Both the position numbers and the translations under genes were made by a program. From an uncultured Flavobacteriaceae bacterium (lineage in GTDB: Bacteria; Bacteroidota; Bacteroidia; Flavobacteriales; Flavobacteriaceae): a stretch of DNA of 64,000 nucleotides. Numbering within the stretch: position 1 is the stretch's first letter; every line of letters starts with the position of its first letter. Below, in pieces: positions 50,590 to 61,500 of this stretch. Under the pieces are notes generated by a model that made no database searches, had not been told where the DNA came from, and saw nothing but the letters and a program-made list of their open reading frames with translations. The DNA lies in the NCBI GenBank assembly GCA_943789455.1, contig CALSUE010000002.1, positions 1-64,000 on the forward strand, written 5' to 3'.

Positions 50590-51189
50590 ATGAAACGTAG
50601 AGACGCATTAAAAAACATAGGGCTTGCTGCTGGTTTTGCTGCCATCACACCAAGTATTTTTGGTATGCTACAAAGTTGTACTAGTGATACTGAAACATGG
50701 ATACCAAGCTATCTAACTTCTGATGAAAAAATAGTAGTTACAAACTTAGTGGATATCATCATACCAAAAACAGCCACTACTCCAGCCGCAACAGAAGTAG
50801 GTGTCCCTCAATTCATTGACAACTATATTCTTGAAGTTTTAGAAACCAAAGATCAAGAGATAACTAGAACTGCTTTTGATAGAATAATTTCTATCCTAAA
50901 ACCAAATCAAGATTCAAGTCTTGATGGCATTACAACAGAGCAATACAAGGCTTTATTAGACAATCATATGTTCTTGAGTGAAGAAATAGATCCTGAGAGA
51001 GCGGCAAATCCTGAAGCATTAAACATGACATCTTCCGAATTATTAAATCAGTTGAAATGGATGACTATTTATGGATATAAGAACTCTGAAGAGGTAGGTG
51101 AAAACATCTTAGCCTATGACCCTGTTCCTGCAGCATATTACTGTGGAGACTTACAAGAATTAACTGGAGGTAAATCCTATTCACTTTAA
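50590..51189 (+). CDS. gluconate 2-dehydrogenase subunit 3 family protein with Tat-like signal
   Basis: MKRRDALKNIGLAAGFAAITPSIFGMLQSC; LTSDEKIVVTNLVDIIIPKTATTPAATEVGVPQFIDNYI. Confidence 0.9.
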   Translation: MKRRDALKNIGLAAGFAAITPSIFGMLQSCTSDTETWIPSYLTSDEKIVVTNLVDIIIPKTATTPAATEVGVPQFIDNYILEVLETKDQEITRTAFDRIISILKPNQDSSLDGITTEQYKALLDNHMFLSEEIDPERAANPEALNMTSSELLNQLKWMTIYGYKNSEEVGENILAYDPVPAAYYCGDLQELTGGKSYSL

Positions 51190-51193
51190 AAGA

Positions 51194-51991
51194 ATGAAAT
51201 CTTTTTTTAACATATTACTAATCGTACTTGTATTAAGTTCATTTTTTAATTGTAAAAAAAGTAATTCTAATAAAACTGAAACAGATAACAAATGGAAATC
51301 TCTTTTTAATGGAGAAAACTTGGAGGGTTGGGTTGTAAAAATTAATGGTTATGAATTACATAATAATTATCTAAATACTTTCAGAGTTGAGAATGGAATA
51401 TTAAAAGTTTCTTATGATCAGTATGACAGTTTTACTGATGAATTTGGTCATTTATTTTACAAAACTCCATTTACAAATTATAGATTAAAATTACAATATA
51501 GATTTATTGGAGAACAAGTTGTTGGAGGTGAATCTTGGGCAAGGAAAAATAGTGGTATTATGATTCATAGCCAAGCCCCAGAAACCATGCTCCTAAAACA
51601 AGGCTTTCCAATGTCTCTAGAAGTTCAACTTCTAGGAGGAGTAGAAAATGGAGTTCAAAGACCTTCGGGTAATTTATGCACTCCTGCAACTCATGTAGAA
51701 ATGAAGGGAGAAAAAATTACTGAACACTGTATTATGGCAGATAGCAAAACATATTATAGTGAAGAGTGGATTGAAGCTGAAGTGATTGTTACTAAAGATT
51801 CCATATCCCATTTTATAGACGGGAAACTAGCAATTTCTTACTCAAACCCTAGTATTGGTGGAGAATTTCTAGACAGTACTTCCAAAAATATTCAAGCTAA
51901 AGACGGTCAAGCATTAACAAGTGGCTACATTTCATTACAAAGTGAAAGCCATCCAATAGAATTTAAGAATATTAAAATTTTAGAATACTAA
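51194..51991 (+). CDS. DUF1080 lipoprotein (3-keto-disaccharide hydrolase-type), second copy
   Basis: WKSLFNGENLEGWVVKINGYE..NSGIMIHSQAPETM..MSLEVQLLGG; lipobox SFFNCKK. Confidence 0.9.
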   Translation: MKSFFNILLIVLVLSSFFNCKKSNSNKTETDNKWKSLFNGENLEGWVVKINGYELHNNYLNTFRVENGILKVSYDQYDSFTDEFGHLFYKTPFTNYRLKLQYRFIGEQVVGGESWARKNSGIMIHSQAPETMLLKQGFPMSLEVQLLGGVENGVQRPSGNLCTPATHVEMKGEKITEHCIMADSKTYYSEEWIEAEVIVTKDSISHFIDGKLAISYSNPSIGGEFLDSTSKNIQAKDGQALTSGYISLQSESHPIEFKNIKILEY

Positions 51992-52006
51992 TATTTGGAT
52001 TAGTAT

Positions 52007-52546
52007 TTATTCTACAATTAACTTTCCTTTCATCATGGCAAAGTGCCCAGGAAAACTACAAATATAGTTGTAGACTCCTTTTTCTGGAGCTATAAATTCA
52101 ACAACAGTAGATTCTCCTCCCCCAATCATTTTTGTATGTGCAATTACTTCAGAAGTCCCTACTGGAATATAATCATTCTCTTTAGATGAAGCAGCTTTAA
52201 CAGCAAATGCAGAAGCTTTAACTCCATTCTTTAAAATGACAACATTATGTCCCATGATTTTTTTGTCAAGCTTCCCTGTGTGGTTTAACGTTAACCTCAC
52301 CTTCTGACCGGCCGATACATTAATCTTTCTAACATCAAAACGCATTCCATCATTTGAGGCAATTGTAACATTAGCTACCCCATCTGAATCTACAACTACA
52401 GCTGATTTCTTTTTGGTAGTCTTTTCTTTTTTAGAGACGGTTACTTCGGTTTTCTTAATTTCTTTCTGAGGAGTACTTTCCTTTTGATTTTTTCCGCAAC
52501 TTACAAAAAACAACAAGCCAAATACAATTATAATTACGTGTTTCAT
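52007..52546 (-). CDS. azurin/plastocyanin-type cupredoxin lipoprotein
   Basis: KIMGHNVVIL and YNYICSFPGHFAMMKGKL type-1 copper ligands; lipobox FFVSCGK. Confidence 0.9.
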   Translation of the reverse strand: MKHVIIIVFGLLFFVSCGKNQKESTPQKEIKKTEVTVSKKEKTTKKKSAVVVDSDGVANVTIASNDGMRFDVRKINVSAGQKVRLTLNHTGKLDKKIMGHNVVILKNGVKASAFAVKAASSKENDYIPVGTSEVIAHTKMIGGGESTVVEFIAPEKGVYNYICSFPGHFAMMKGKLIVE

Positions 52547-52697
52547 TGGTTAAATTTTTATGGATATAAAAATACAAAATCCTGAGGTTAAAGTCAAAAT
52601 ATACCTACTGAAAAACAGGAGTAAAAGCTTTTTAATTAGTTGCCATTTGCTATTTTTATAAAAGTTAGTATATTTAAGGAACTAAAAACTTATCAAA

Positions 52698-53198
52698 ATG
52701 AAAAAATTATTATTGTGTGTATTAACTTTTACACTCTTAATTGGTTGTCAAGATAACAACCAAAACTCTGTAGATTCAAAAATGAGTGTTTTTAAAAAAA
52801 ATACAGAAACAACCAAAGCTTGGCTAGATGCATTTATGCAAAATGACTCAACAGCATTCTTTTCAGATAAATATATGAGTGATGACTTTATTTGGTCACC
52901 GCCAGCCGTTGGAATGGATTCTCTTCCAAAAGCTGAATGGGAAAAAGCATTTCGTGGTTTCATGTCGAATTTTGACAATAAAAAACTTACAAACCCTCAA
53001 TATTTTGCTGCCTTGGATGAAGACAATTTACCTGATGGAAATGTGAGAGCTTATGGAACATGGACTTCAAACTTCGCTTCAAACGGGAAAAAAAGTATGT
53101 TAAAATGGTATGCAGTTCTTCAATTCAATGAAGAAGGAAAGTTATCTCATTATATGGAGTGGTATGATTCTGCTGACCTCTCTAAAGAGTTTGATTAA
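52698..53198 (+). CDS. SnoaL/NTF2-like lipoprotein
   Basis: Lipobox LLIGCQDN; TKAWLDAFMQNDSTAFFSDKYMSDDFIWSPPAVGMD. Confidence 0.68.
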   Translation: MKKLLLCVLTFTLLIGCQDNNQNSVDSKMSVFKKNTETTKAWLDAFMQNDSTAFFSDKYMSDDFIWSPPAVGMDSLPKAEWEKAFRGFMSNFDNKKLTNPQYFAALDEDNLPDGNVRAYGTWTSNFASNGKKSMLKWYAVLQFNEEGKLSHYMEWYDSADLSKEFD

Positions 53199-53213
53199 CT
53201 AAACATATCACAT

Positions 53214-53263
53214 TTAAATCAAATAAAAAAACCTCCAAAAGGAGGTTTTTTTATTTGATTTAA
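53214..53263. terminator. bidirectional terminator between convergent genes
   Basis: Perfect 23-bp arms TTAAATCAAATAAAAAAACCTCC / reverse complement with AAAA loop, T tracts on both sides. Confidence 0.9.
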
Positions 53264-53845
53264 TTAAGTAGAAACTACCTTTTCAACTTTATTGTCTTTT
53301 AACTCATATTCTTCCTTACTCTCAGCACAAATAGCATGTCCTAGTTCGTTAAAATTAAGGCTATGACCATATTCACTTATCCAACCAATTTGCTTAGAAG
53401 GATTGCCAACAACTAAGGCGTAAGGTAAAACATCTTTCACAACTACAGCACCTGCACCAATAAACGCATACTCTCCAATAGTAATCCCACAAACAATAGT
53501 TGCGTTAGCTCCAATACTTGCACCTCTCTTTACAAGGGTCTTAGAATACTGGTCTTTTCTTTTAATAGCACTTCTAGGATTAATAATATTTGTAAATACC
53601 ATTGATGGGCCAAGAAACACATCATCCTCACAGATAACTCCAGTATAAATAGATACGTTATTTTGTACTTTAACGTTGTTTCCTAAAATTACTTCAGGTG
53701 AAATAACAACATTCTGCCCAAGGTTACAATTTTTCCCCATAACACAATTAGACATGACATGACTAAAGTGCCAAATATTTGTACCGGAACCGATATTGCA
53801 ATCAGGGTCTATAACGGCAGTTTCGTGAGCAAAATAGGGTTTCAT
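53264..53845 (-). CDS. hexapeptide-repeat N-acetyltransferase (WlbB/WbpD-like)
   Basis: [83 protein letters not shown]. Confidence 0.88.
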   Translation of the reverse strand: MKPYFAHETAVIDPDCNIGSGTNIWHFSHVMSNCVMGKNCNLGQNVVISPEVILGNNVKVQNNVSIYTGVICEDDVFLGPSMVFTNIINPRSAIKRKDQYSKTLVKRGASIGANATIVCGITIGEYAFIGAGAVVVKDVLPYALVVGNPSKQIGWISEYGHSLNFNELGHAICAESKEEYELKDNKVEKVVST

Positions 53846-53935
53846 ATACTGTAAGAATATTTAAACTTTTCATCGAAAATACAACTTATTATTGAAAATA
53901 TAATTAGTGGAATCCTAAAATGAGTAATGTGTATA

Positions 53936-53973
53936 AATAAAAAATCTCAGCTTATAAGCTGAGATTTTTTATT
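53936..53973 (-). terminator. terminator of the tonB-like gene
   Basis: Perfect 38-bp palindrome AATAAAAAATCTCAGCTTA/TAAGCTGAGATTTTTTATT, 18 nt after the stop at 53992. Confidence 0.8.
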
Positions 53974-53991
53974 ATAAAATTAGATATAAAA

Positions 53992-54711
53992 TTATTCTAC
54001 TTCAATTCTCATTGGAAGCGTATATTTAACACCTACAGCTTTTCCTCTTTGTCTTCCAGGTTTCATTTTTGGAAGTAACTTAATAATACGGATAGCTTCT
54101 TTCTGGAGTCTAGGATGTGGAGCTTTTGCTCTAATATCAACAATATCTCCAACTTTATTAATCTTGAAAAGCATGATTATTCTTTTCTTTCCTGGAGACA
54201 TTCCTAAATCATTTGGTAAATCTGCATTAAACTTTCTTCCGAAATGTTTTTGCATTTTTTTATTGAAACATGATTTTAGTTCTTTTTTATTCCCTTTACA
54301 ACCTGGGAAAACTGGAACATCCTCAATAATTGTAAATGGTACATCTTCAATCACTTCTTCAGCTTCTTCAACTTCATCGATGTCTTCTACCTCCACCGCT
54401 TCATCTTCGTCTGTTTCTGTTGACTCTATGACAGTTTCTTCAACTTCTTTTTCATCTTCAACAACCTCTATTTTTTCTGGTGTTGGTGGTGGTGGAGTTT
54501 TTGGGATTTCAGGTTCAATACGCTCAGTGATTGGAATTTCTTCTTCCATATCTGCATTCATATTTACATCTCCTAAATCACCAAACTGACGATCAAAAGT
54601 CTTTTTTTCAATGGCTACATACGTTATGAAAAGGGCCAACACTAGACCTAATTGCATAAATATTTTACTGTAGTTCTCTAGATTTGATTTTGGGTTTTTT
54701 TTGATTTCCAT
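53992..54711 (-). CDS. energy transducer TonB
   Basis: N-terminal TM, PPPPTPEKIEVVEDEKEVEE spacer, C-terminal VFPGC..NKVGDIVDIRAKAPHPRLQKEAIRIIKLLPKMKPGRQRGKAVGVKYTLPMRI. Confidence 0.92.
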   Translation of the reverse strand: MEIKKNPKSNLENYSKIFMQLGLVLALFITYVAIEKKTFDRQFGDLGDVNMNADMEEEIPITERIEPEIPKTPPPPTPEKIEVVEDEKEVEETVIESTETDEDEAVEVEDIDEVEEAEEVIEDVPFTIIEDVPVFPGCKGNKKELKSCFNKKMQKHFGRKFNADLPNDLGMSPGKKRIIMLFKINKVGDIVDIRAKAPHPRLQKEAIRIIKLLPKMKPGRQRGKAVGVKYTLPMRIEVE

Positions 54712-54774
54712 TGCTGAAATTTTTATATAGTTCGCTAATTTAACTAAATTATTATTTGAATTACAAGTTTAACC

Positions 54775-55164
54775 TTAAAATACGTTAATTTTTTTTTCAA
54801 AAACGTGAAAAATTACCACAGCCAACAAAACACCAATAGTATTCGCTAAAATATCTAAATAACTAGCCGTTCTGTATGAAGTAATAACTCCTTGTAATAT
54901 TTCAATAATAATGCCAAAAATAAAGCATGCTAAAATTATATATTTTACATGCTCTTGAAACTTTTCTTTTTTAAAGAAAGCGTAGAGCCATGAAAGCATT
55001 AATAAAAAATAAGCGATTAAGTGATACGTCTTATCAGATACTGAAATAGATTCTACAACAATAAGTTCTGATTTCACAAGACTGCCAAAAAGTATAGAAA
55101 TTGTAAAAAAGACAGCTATGTATATAGCGTTATTCTCCAATAAGCTCTTGATAGGCTTGAGCAT
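54775..55164 (-). CDS. VanZ-like family membrane protein
   Basis: [54 protein letters not shown]. Confidence 0.87.
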   Translation of the reverse strand: MLKPIKSLLENNAIYIAVFFTISILFGSLVKSELIVVESISVSDKTYHLIAYFLLMLSWLYAFFKKEKFQEHVKYIILACFIFGIIIEILQGVITSYRTASYLDILANTIGVLLAVVIFHVFEKKINVF

Positions 55165-55510
55165 CTAATAGTTCTTCTATTTGTGAATTGTCTGCAATTG
55201 CAATTTTAATCATCCATCCTTTACCGTAAGGGTCTTTATTCACTATTTCTGGCTCATCCTCAAGTCCTTCATTGAACTCAATAACTTCTCCGGTTAGGGG
55301 CATGAATAAGTCTGAAACAGTTTTCACAGCCTCTACAGAACCAAAAACTTCATCTTTTTCAACTGAATCATCTAAAGTGTCAACATCTACATAAACGATG
55401 TCGCCTAATTCTCCTTGTGCAAAAGAAGTAATACCTACAGTTGCCGTATTTCCTTCAATTTTTACCCACTCGTGGTCTTTTGTATATTTTAAATCTGATG
55501 GGATATTCAT
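55130..55510 (-). CDS. gcvH: glycine cleavage system H protein
   Basis: [57 protein letters not shown]. Confidence 0.97.
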   Translation of the reverse strand: MNIPSDLKYTKDHEWVKIEGNTATVGITSFAQGELGDIVYVDVDTLDDSVEKDEVFGSVEAVKTVSDLFMPLTGEVIEFNEGLEDEPEIVNKDPYGKGWMIKIAIADNSQIEELLDAQAYQELIGE

Positions 55511-55523
55511 ATGTTAACTAATT

Positions 55524-58500
55524 TTATTGATTTCCTCCTAAATTGTAAATAATGTTAAATCCTGCGTTTATCGATTGTCTTGGAAATGTTGTTGATATGG
55601 CATATCTAGACGTTTGGTGATTGTAATAAAACGACGCTGTTAAATTACTATTTAATCTATAATCTGCCGATAATTTTATTGAAAATAATTTTTGACCACC
55701 ACTTATTTGATCATTGTCTGAATTTACAGATCTAACTAGGGTTAAATTATCTCTCAAAGAGACATCAGCTCTTACATTAATATCTCCTTTAAGGGTCTGT
55801 TTTTTTCCTGTAAAGGATGTTTTCATCTTCACATCTTTAAAAACATAACCAAAGCCAAAAATATATTCAGTCCCTTTAATATCTGTTAATGTGCTATTAT
55901 TAAAATTCATGGTAAGTGTTCTGTCTCGCTTCAACTCTCCTATCATTGAAAATGAATTTTTCATTTTCATATCTACTCTAATTAGCGGCGAAAATTCGTC
56001 TACCAAAGTTGCTGAGGAAACTAAGGTACTTGTTTCAAAATCTCCGGCAGCATTTGTATTGGTTAAATCATTAGCGTCAAATTGTAAGTTATTTGTAAAA
56101 CTTGAAACTGTATAAGATGATTTATAACCATGTGAAACACTGAAACTACTAAAATTCTTTTTAAACCATTTATACTTCATAAAACCAGTATACCGAAGGT
56201 TCCAGGCGGGAATAGGAATGTCTCTAAAAATCCCCAAACTAACATTGCTTGCGTCTTTTCCAGAATAAGCTGCCAAAAATGAAGGTAATAATACGTCTTG
56301 ACTACTGCCACTATAACCAATTACGGTTCCATCAATTGGATCTATATTAACAGGATCATCTACATTAATACCGGCTTGCTCACCCAATCTTCTTGAAATT
56401 CCAATTCTATTGGCTCTTAACTGATCAAATAATTGGTTTCCGTCCTTAAAAGCCGTTGAAAACATAGAATAGCTTGTACTATAATTTCCAGTTATAAAAG
56501 CAGGAATAGTTTCATCAATAAAGCCATTACCACTTGGATCGTTAGCATCGACTCTAATGTCTAATTGTTGTGCTAAGCTTCTTGTTTTAATTTTATTCCC
56601 AGTAATTTCAATATTTAAATCCTTTATAGGTTTTAAAGAAAAGTTATAATCTAATTTGTTGAAATGAGTTCTTGTATAGGTTTTATCATAATAGTCCTCT
56701 CCATCTCCTCTGGGTGTCACTAACCATCCATTCTCTAGGGCTGTATTTCTTATGTCTACCTGGCTTCCAAACACAAAGCCTAAAGATGGCGCTAAGCCTC
56801 CATTAAAATTATTTCTACCTAAAAACCCAACTTGTGGCTCATAACCTGGCAATAATTGACCATTATTCTCAGTGTAGCTTAATTTCCCTGTTTTTACTGA
56901 TGTAATTACATCATAAAACCCTTTGATCACTTTTCTTCCTAAGGGCTGTTTCTTTCTTTTTTTAACAGCTACTTGTTTAGAAACTTGGAGTTTATCTGAG
57001 GAATCTGAAGCTCTTTTTTTTCTATCTTTTTTCTTTATAAATAAATTTTCAAATTTTGAATCTTTATAAAGCTTTGCAAAATTAAATGAGCCTGTTAAAT
57101 TGTGAGTATTGGCATTCTGAATTAAATTTCCAACTTTCTCTATTATTGTTATATCCTGAGAAGTAGCTCTCCAATCAAAATCTGCAGTATATGCATAATC
57201 TACTCCAATAAAACCTAAATATGGAATTTTATTAATAGGTAATTTATAGGTTGAATTTAATTTTTGACTGTATTGAGTTGGTCTTCCGGTATTAAAGAAA
57301 TTATTAAAAATTTCTAAATCATCTCCCCCTCCAAAAGCATCATAAATAAAACTATTTGATGCATTAAAATTTATGGCCAATGATTTTGTAAAATTAAAAG
57401 CCAATGCATAATCCCAATCGAATAAAAATCTTCTTTGTTTCAAAATTGGCTGAGGACTCAACCCTTCAACAAGATTTCTTGAGCGTTGTTCATTAAAAGT
57501 TCTATTAATTCTTGAATTAACAGCAAGACTTGTAGGGATAGGATTAAAATTGATATCTCTTATCAATTGCAAATACTTACTTCTAAATAATTCTTTTTTC
57601 TTAAAAGGCTCGAAAAACTTGGGTTGAAATGCAAAATTATAGGATACAGCTGCCATAACTTTTTGATTCAATGCTCCTTCTATATTGTAATCTCTATGAG
57701 ATTCTTCATTAAATGAATAAGAAACAGACAGGTTTTCTACGTCATAAAACTTTGGTTTCTTAGTTGATTCTGAATTTCTATTTTTTCTTACGTTAATAAA
57801 ACTAATACTAGATCGCTTTGTGTAATTTCTTGATACATCTTTCCCTCTTGGTAAATTGGATGGAAGGTTTGCATCTTCAACAGCTGAAAGCTCAATATCT
57901 TGGTATTGGGGATCAAATTTTGGATCTATAAATTGTTCTCCAACACTGTAATTCATAGGTAATTCTATACCCCACTTTTTTGGCATCATCTTACCTAAAT
58001 TAATACTCGTAGAAATATCATATTCTTTAGTTTCGTCTAATGATCGCTGACTCACCCTATCCTCAACATTTCCAAACCCTACAGTCTGCATTCTTCCAGT
58101 CATGGAAAGCGATGCTACATCTGCAAAATTGGCGTCTGCACTTACAACAGCTGCCCACCCACCGTCATTATCAAAACCTGCCGACCGAAGTTCGTTAAAC
58201 CAAATTTCAGCACTTTTGTCTAATGGACTATTATTTCTAACACCCAGCATAATTGTTCTTATCTGAGATAGTGTGGGGTTTCCTTTTACCCTAAGAACTA
58301 ATTCTTCTGAATTGTTATTTGAAGCAGTAAACAACTCATTGATTGGAGCATTTACTACATCTCTTGCTAGCTTAATTTCTCCTAATTTTTCTAGCATAGC
58401 ATCTAAATTATTTGCTTCAGGCCATACATCTAAGGGAGCTAAACTTCCATTTTGAGTAATTTTTAAAGGTATTTCTAATTGATAAAAATTATCATTTAAG

Positions 58501-61500
58501 TCTGTTCCTAATCTAATAATTGCTGTTAAATCATCATCTTCAAGAGTGTTTTCAATAACAGCTTCGGCATGTAAAAACATTTTTAATTCTTTATACCTTC
58601 TCAAATCAACACTAATATTTTTATAAATTGCCCTTACTTTATCTTGTGGAAGGTTAGTAACTTTTAAGGTAACCGACTGCTCATTTTGTTGTTGAACCGT
58701 AGTACTTCCTTGCAACCGCTCTCTTACAATTCCTGGAGGGAGTACGTATCGCCCTTCGTTTTGCTCAATATTAACAACACCTACCTCAAAATTATTTAAA
58801 TCCTCTTGTTCTAATGGAAGATCTGGTAAAATAGCGGGATCTAAAGTTCTAGTATAGCGTCTCCAGTCTCCCCTAACTAAATCTAATTCTCCAAAACGGA
58901 GAATTACAGGCATTTTAAAATTAGTCATAAACATTCTAACAAAGCGAATGCTGTTAAAATCTGAAATATTATTGACAGGAGTTCCACTTCTTATTGGAAT
59001 TCTAAATTGATACCATTTAGCAGTTTGAGACTCTCCATTTTTAAGGGTAACCTGTGTATCTTTTTGATCTACAATGTAGTTTTGTCCAACAATCAAGTCA
59101 GTACTATTTAAAGATACTCTATACTCAAAAAAGCTTTCAACCGTATTCATGGTTTGATCTTTATTAATATCTTCAACATCTGGATATGTTGTTGATGAAG
59201 TAGGATAAGACTCTGGAGATTGATTTAATGTTGGTGAGTTTCCTTGAGTGTTATTAAATAATTTATATCTAGAAATAATTGAAGCATCAGCATCATCATA
59301 ATCTCCCCCTCTGTAGTATCTGTAATTATCTGATGCAGGGTCAGCTAAACCTGCTAATGCTGGGAACTTATCTCTCTCCTCCTCATCTGTTAAGCCATCT
59401 AATCCTATATCTTGCCTATTCCTAGAAGTGTCATCTTCGTCAAAAGCATAAATAATTGATGGATTTGTAGGAACATTACCCCAAGTAGTAGGAGTTACAT
59501 TGGAAGACAAGTCATCTCCTGGCAATCCATTTTCATACATTTTAAGATTATCTTTTAAAATATCTTCAGATATATTTCCTAGGTTGATATACAGATCACC
59601 CACCTGATTCTGAAGGTCTTCTGGATTGATATCTGAGGGCAAACCTTCTTCATTTGTTATAGAATAATTAGTGTAGGGATCCATCACCCAAAACTGAATG
59701 TACTCAACATTTGCTTGCTCAAAATTATTGGTTGTTAAAGGGCGCATAATTCCTGCCCATCGATCTTGAGGGTTTTCAAGAGTTGCTGGATTTGAAATAT
59801 CTGTTGGCCCCTCAAAATTATAAGGTCCACGTTCACTTGGAAAATAGGCTAAATCTAAAGTTCTTATTAAGGATTGTTGCGTGACATCCAATTCTTGATT
59901 GGGAAATAACTCATCAAAATTAACTTGCCTTGTTTCTGCTCTAGAAAGGGCATCGGCGTCAATGTTTTCTGGAGTATCTCCAGCGCCATAAAAAATAGGA
60001 TCTATAGTATACCAAGCCAATCTGGCTCTTTTGTAATTATATCTTTCATCGTTACTTAAGTTCCCGTTAAAATCAGGAAAAGTAGGAGTATCTGGGGTAC
60101 TTGCTGTATACCACTGTAAAGGAGTTAGTAAACTAATTGGAATTTGAGAAGCCTCAAAATCATCTATATAAGCAGTTGCAGAACCAGCAACATCAATCCC
60201 TTTTGGTGACCCCGGAATAAGATAGGCCATATCCGCTCTTAAAGATAAATTAGAAGGGACATCGGTATCTACAAAAGGCAACTTGTTTGCTAGTTTGGTG
60301 AACAAAGGCATTTCCGATGAAAAATCGATATTCATCCCTAGCATAGTGTTATTGATTGGCTCACCCCCAAAATTTACTTTTGGTGTTAATGGCCTTTCAT
60401 TTACATTTAAAATAGTTGCACCTAATATGAAATTTTCGTTGAAATTGTGTTCAACATCAACTCCCATAAACGTTTTTCTTTGTTGATTGAAAACAGCATT
60501 ATTTTCAGTTGAAACATTTATTGGAATTCCTGAGGATTGCAATCCTGGATCTAATATTTGTACTCTCCCTGCCAAATAATCTACAACATAATCAACACCC
60601 TCAACCAACTGTCTCCCTCCTGCGGTTACGGTTACAGAACCACGGGGAACATTATAGGCGTTTAACGGAATTCCTCCACTATCCTCAGATTTGAAATACC
60701 CTTTTAATAAAAATTTATCTTTATTCTGATTGTTATTTTTAACATTGATTTTTGTGTCAAGATATAACTCATCAAATACATATAGATCAACATCTGAAGA
60801 AGCGTCTAAAGATAGTTCAAGTGCATTACCAAAGGGCTCTGCTTGAGGGAAAATAACATATCCATTTTGAGAATTTATAGTAATCCCCTCTACATAATCA
60901 AAATATCCATCTGGAGTTTGATATTGAGTTTGGTCTAGTCTATCTAAATTAAAAACTTGTAACAATGGTTTGTTGGCAATATCCGTACTTTGAGCGTTTT
61001 GGAGTGTGTTAGAAGGGATCCCTGTTTGATCGTCTCTATATTGAATTTCAAAGCGAAAACCATCTGAAGTTAAAGGAGATGCACCCAAGGCATATATATT
61101 TTTCATCATTAAATTCCATGTTGGAAATGCCTCCTCCTCACCAGCAACAGTTCTTTTTGTAGTAAGAATTTCACTTCTTAATAACTTTACTGCTAGATTA
61201 TCTGGAGATGAAATACCATCATTTGAAAACTCTCCCACTTTAAAAGAGGTTTCCCCATTTGATGCACCTACTACAGTATATTCATAAGACACTGCTAAAA
61301 CCTCACCATCATTTAATCTTCTATTCAATGAAATAAAACCCAACTGAGAATTTAATGTATATTCATTGGGCTGTAACTTTCTTGCATTTTGCAACAAACT
61401 ATAGTCAGAACCCTGACTCATACCATAGGTTCCCGAAAGATAATTATCTACAGTTGCTATATCTCTTATTAAAGGACTACTTAAAGTATTGGAAATGTTA

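Noticed and set aside
54164-54589. 141-aa Ser-rich ORF antisense to tonB
   Set aside because: Produced by the Glu/Asp/Val-rich TonB spacer read backwards (SSASSTSSMSSTSTASSSS).
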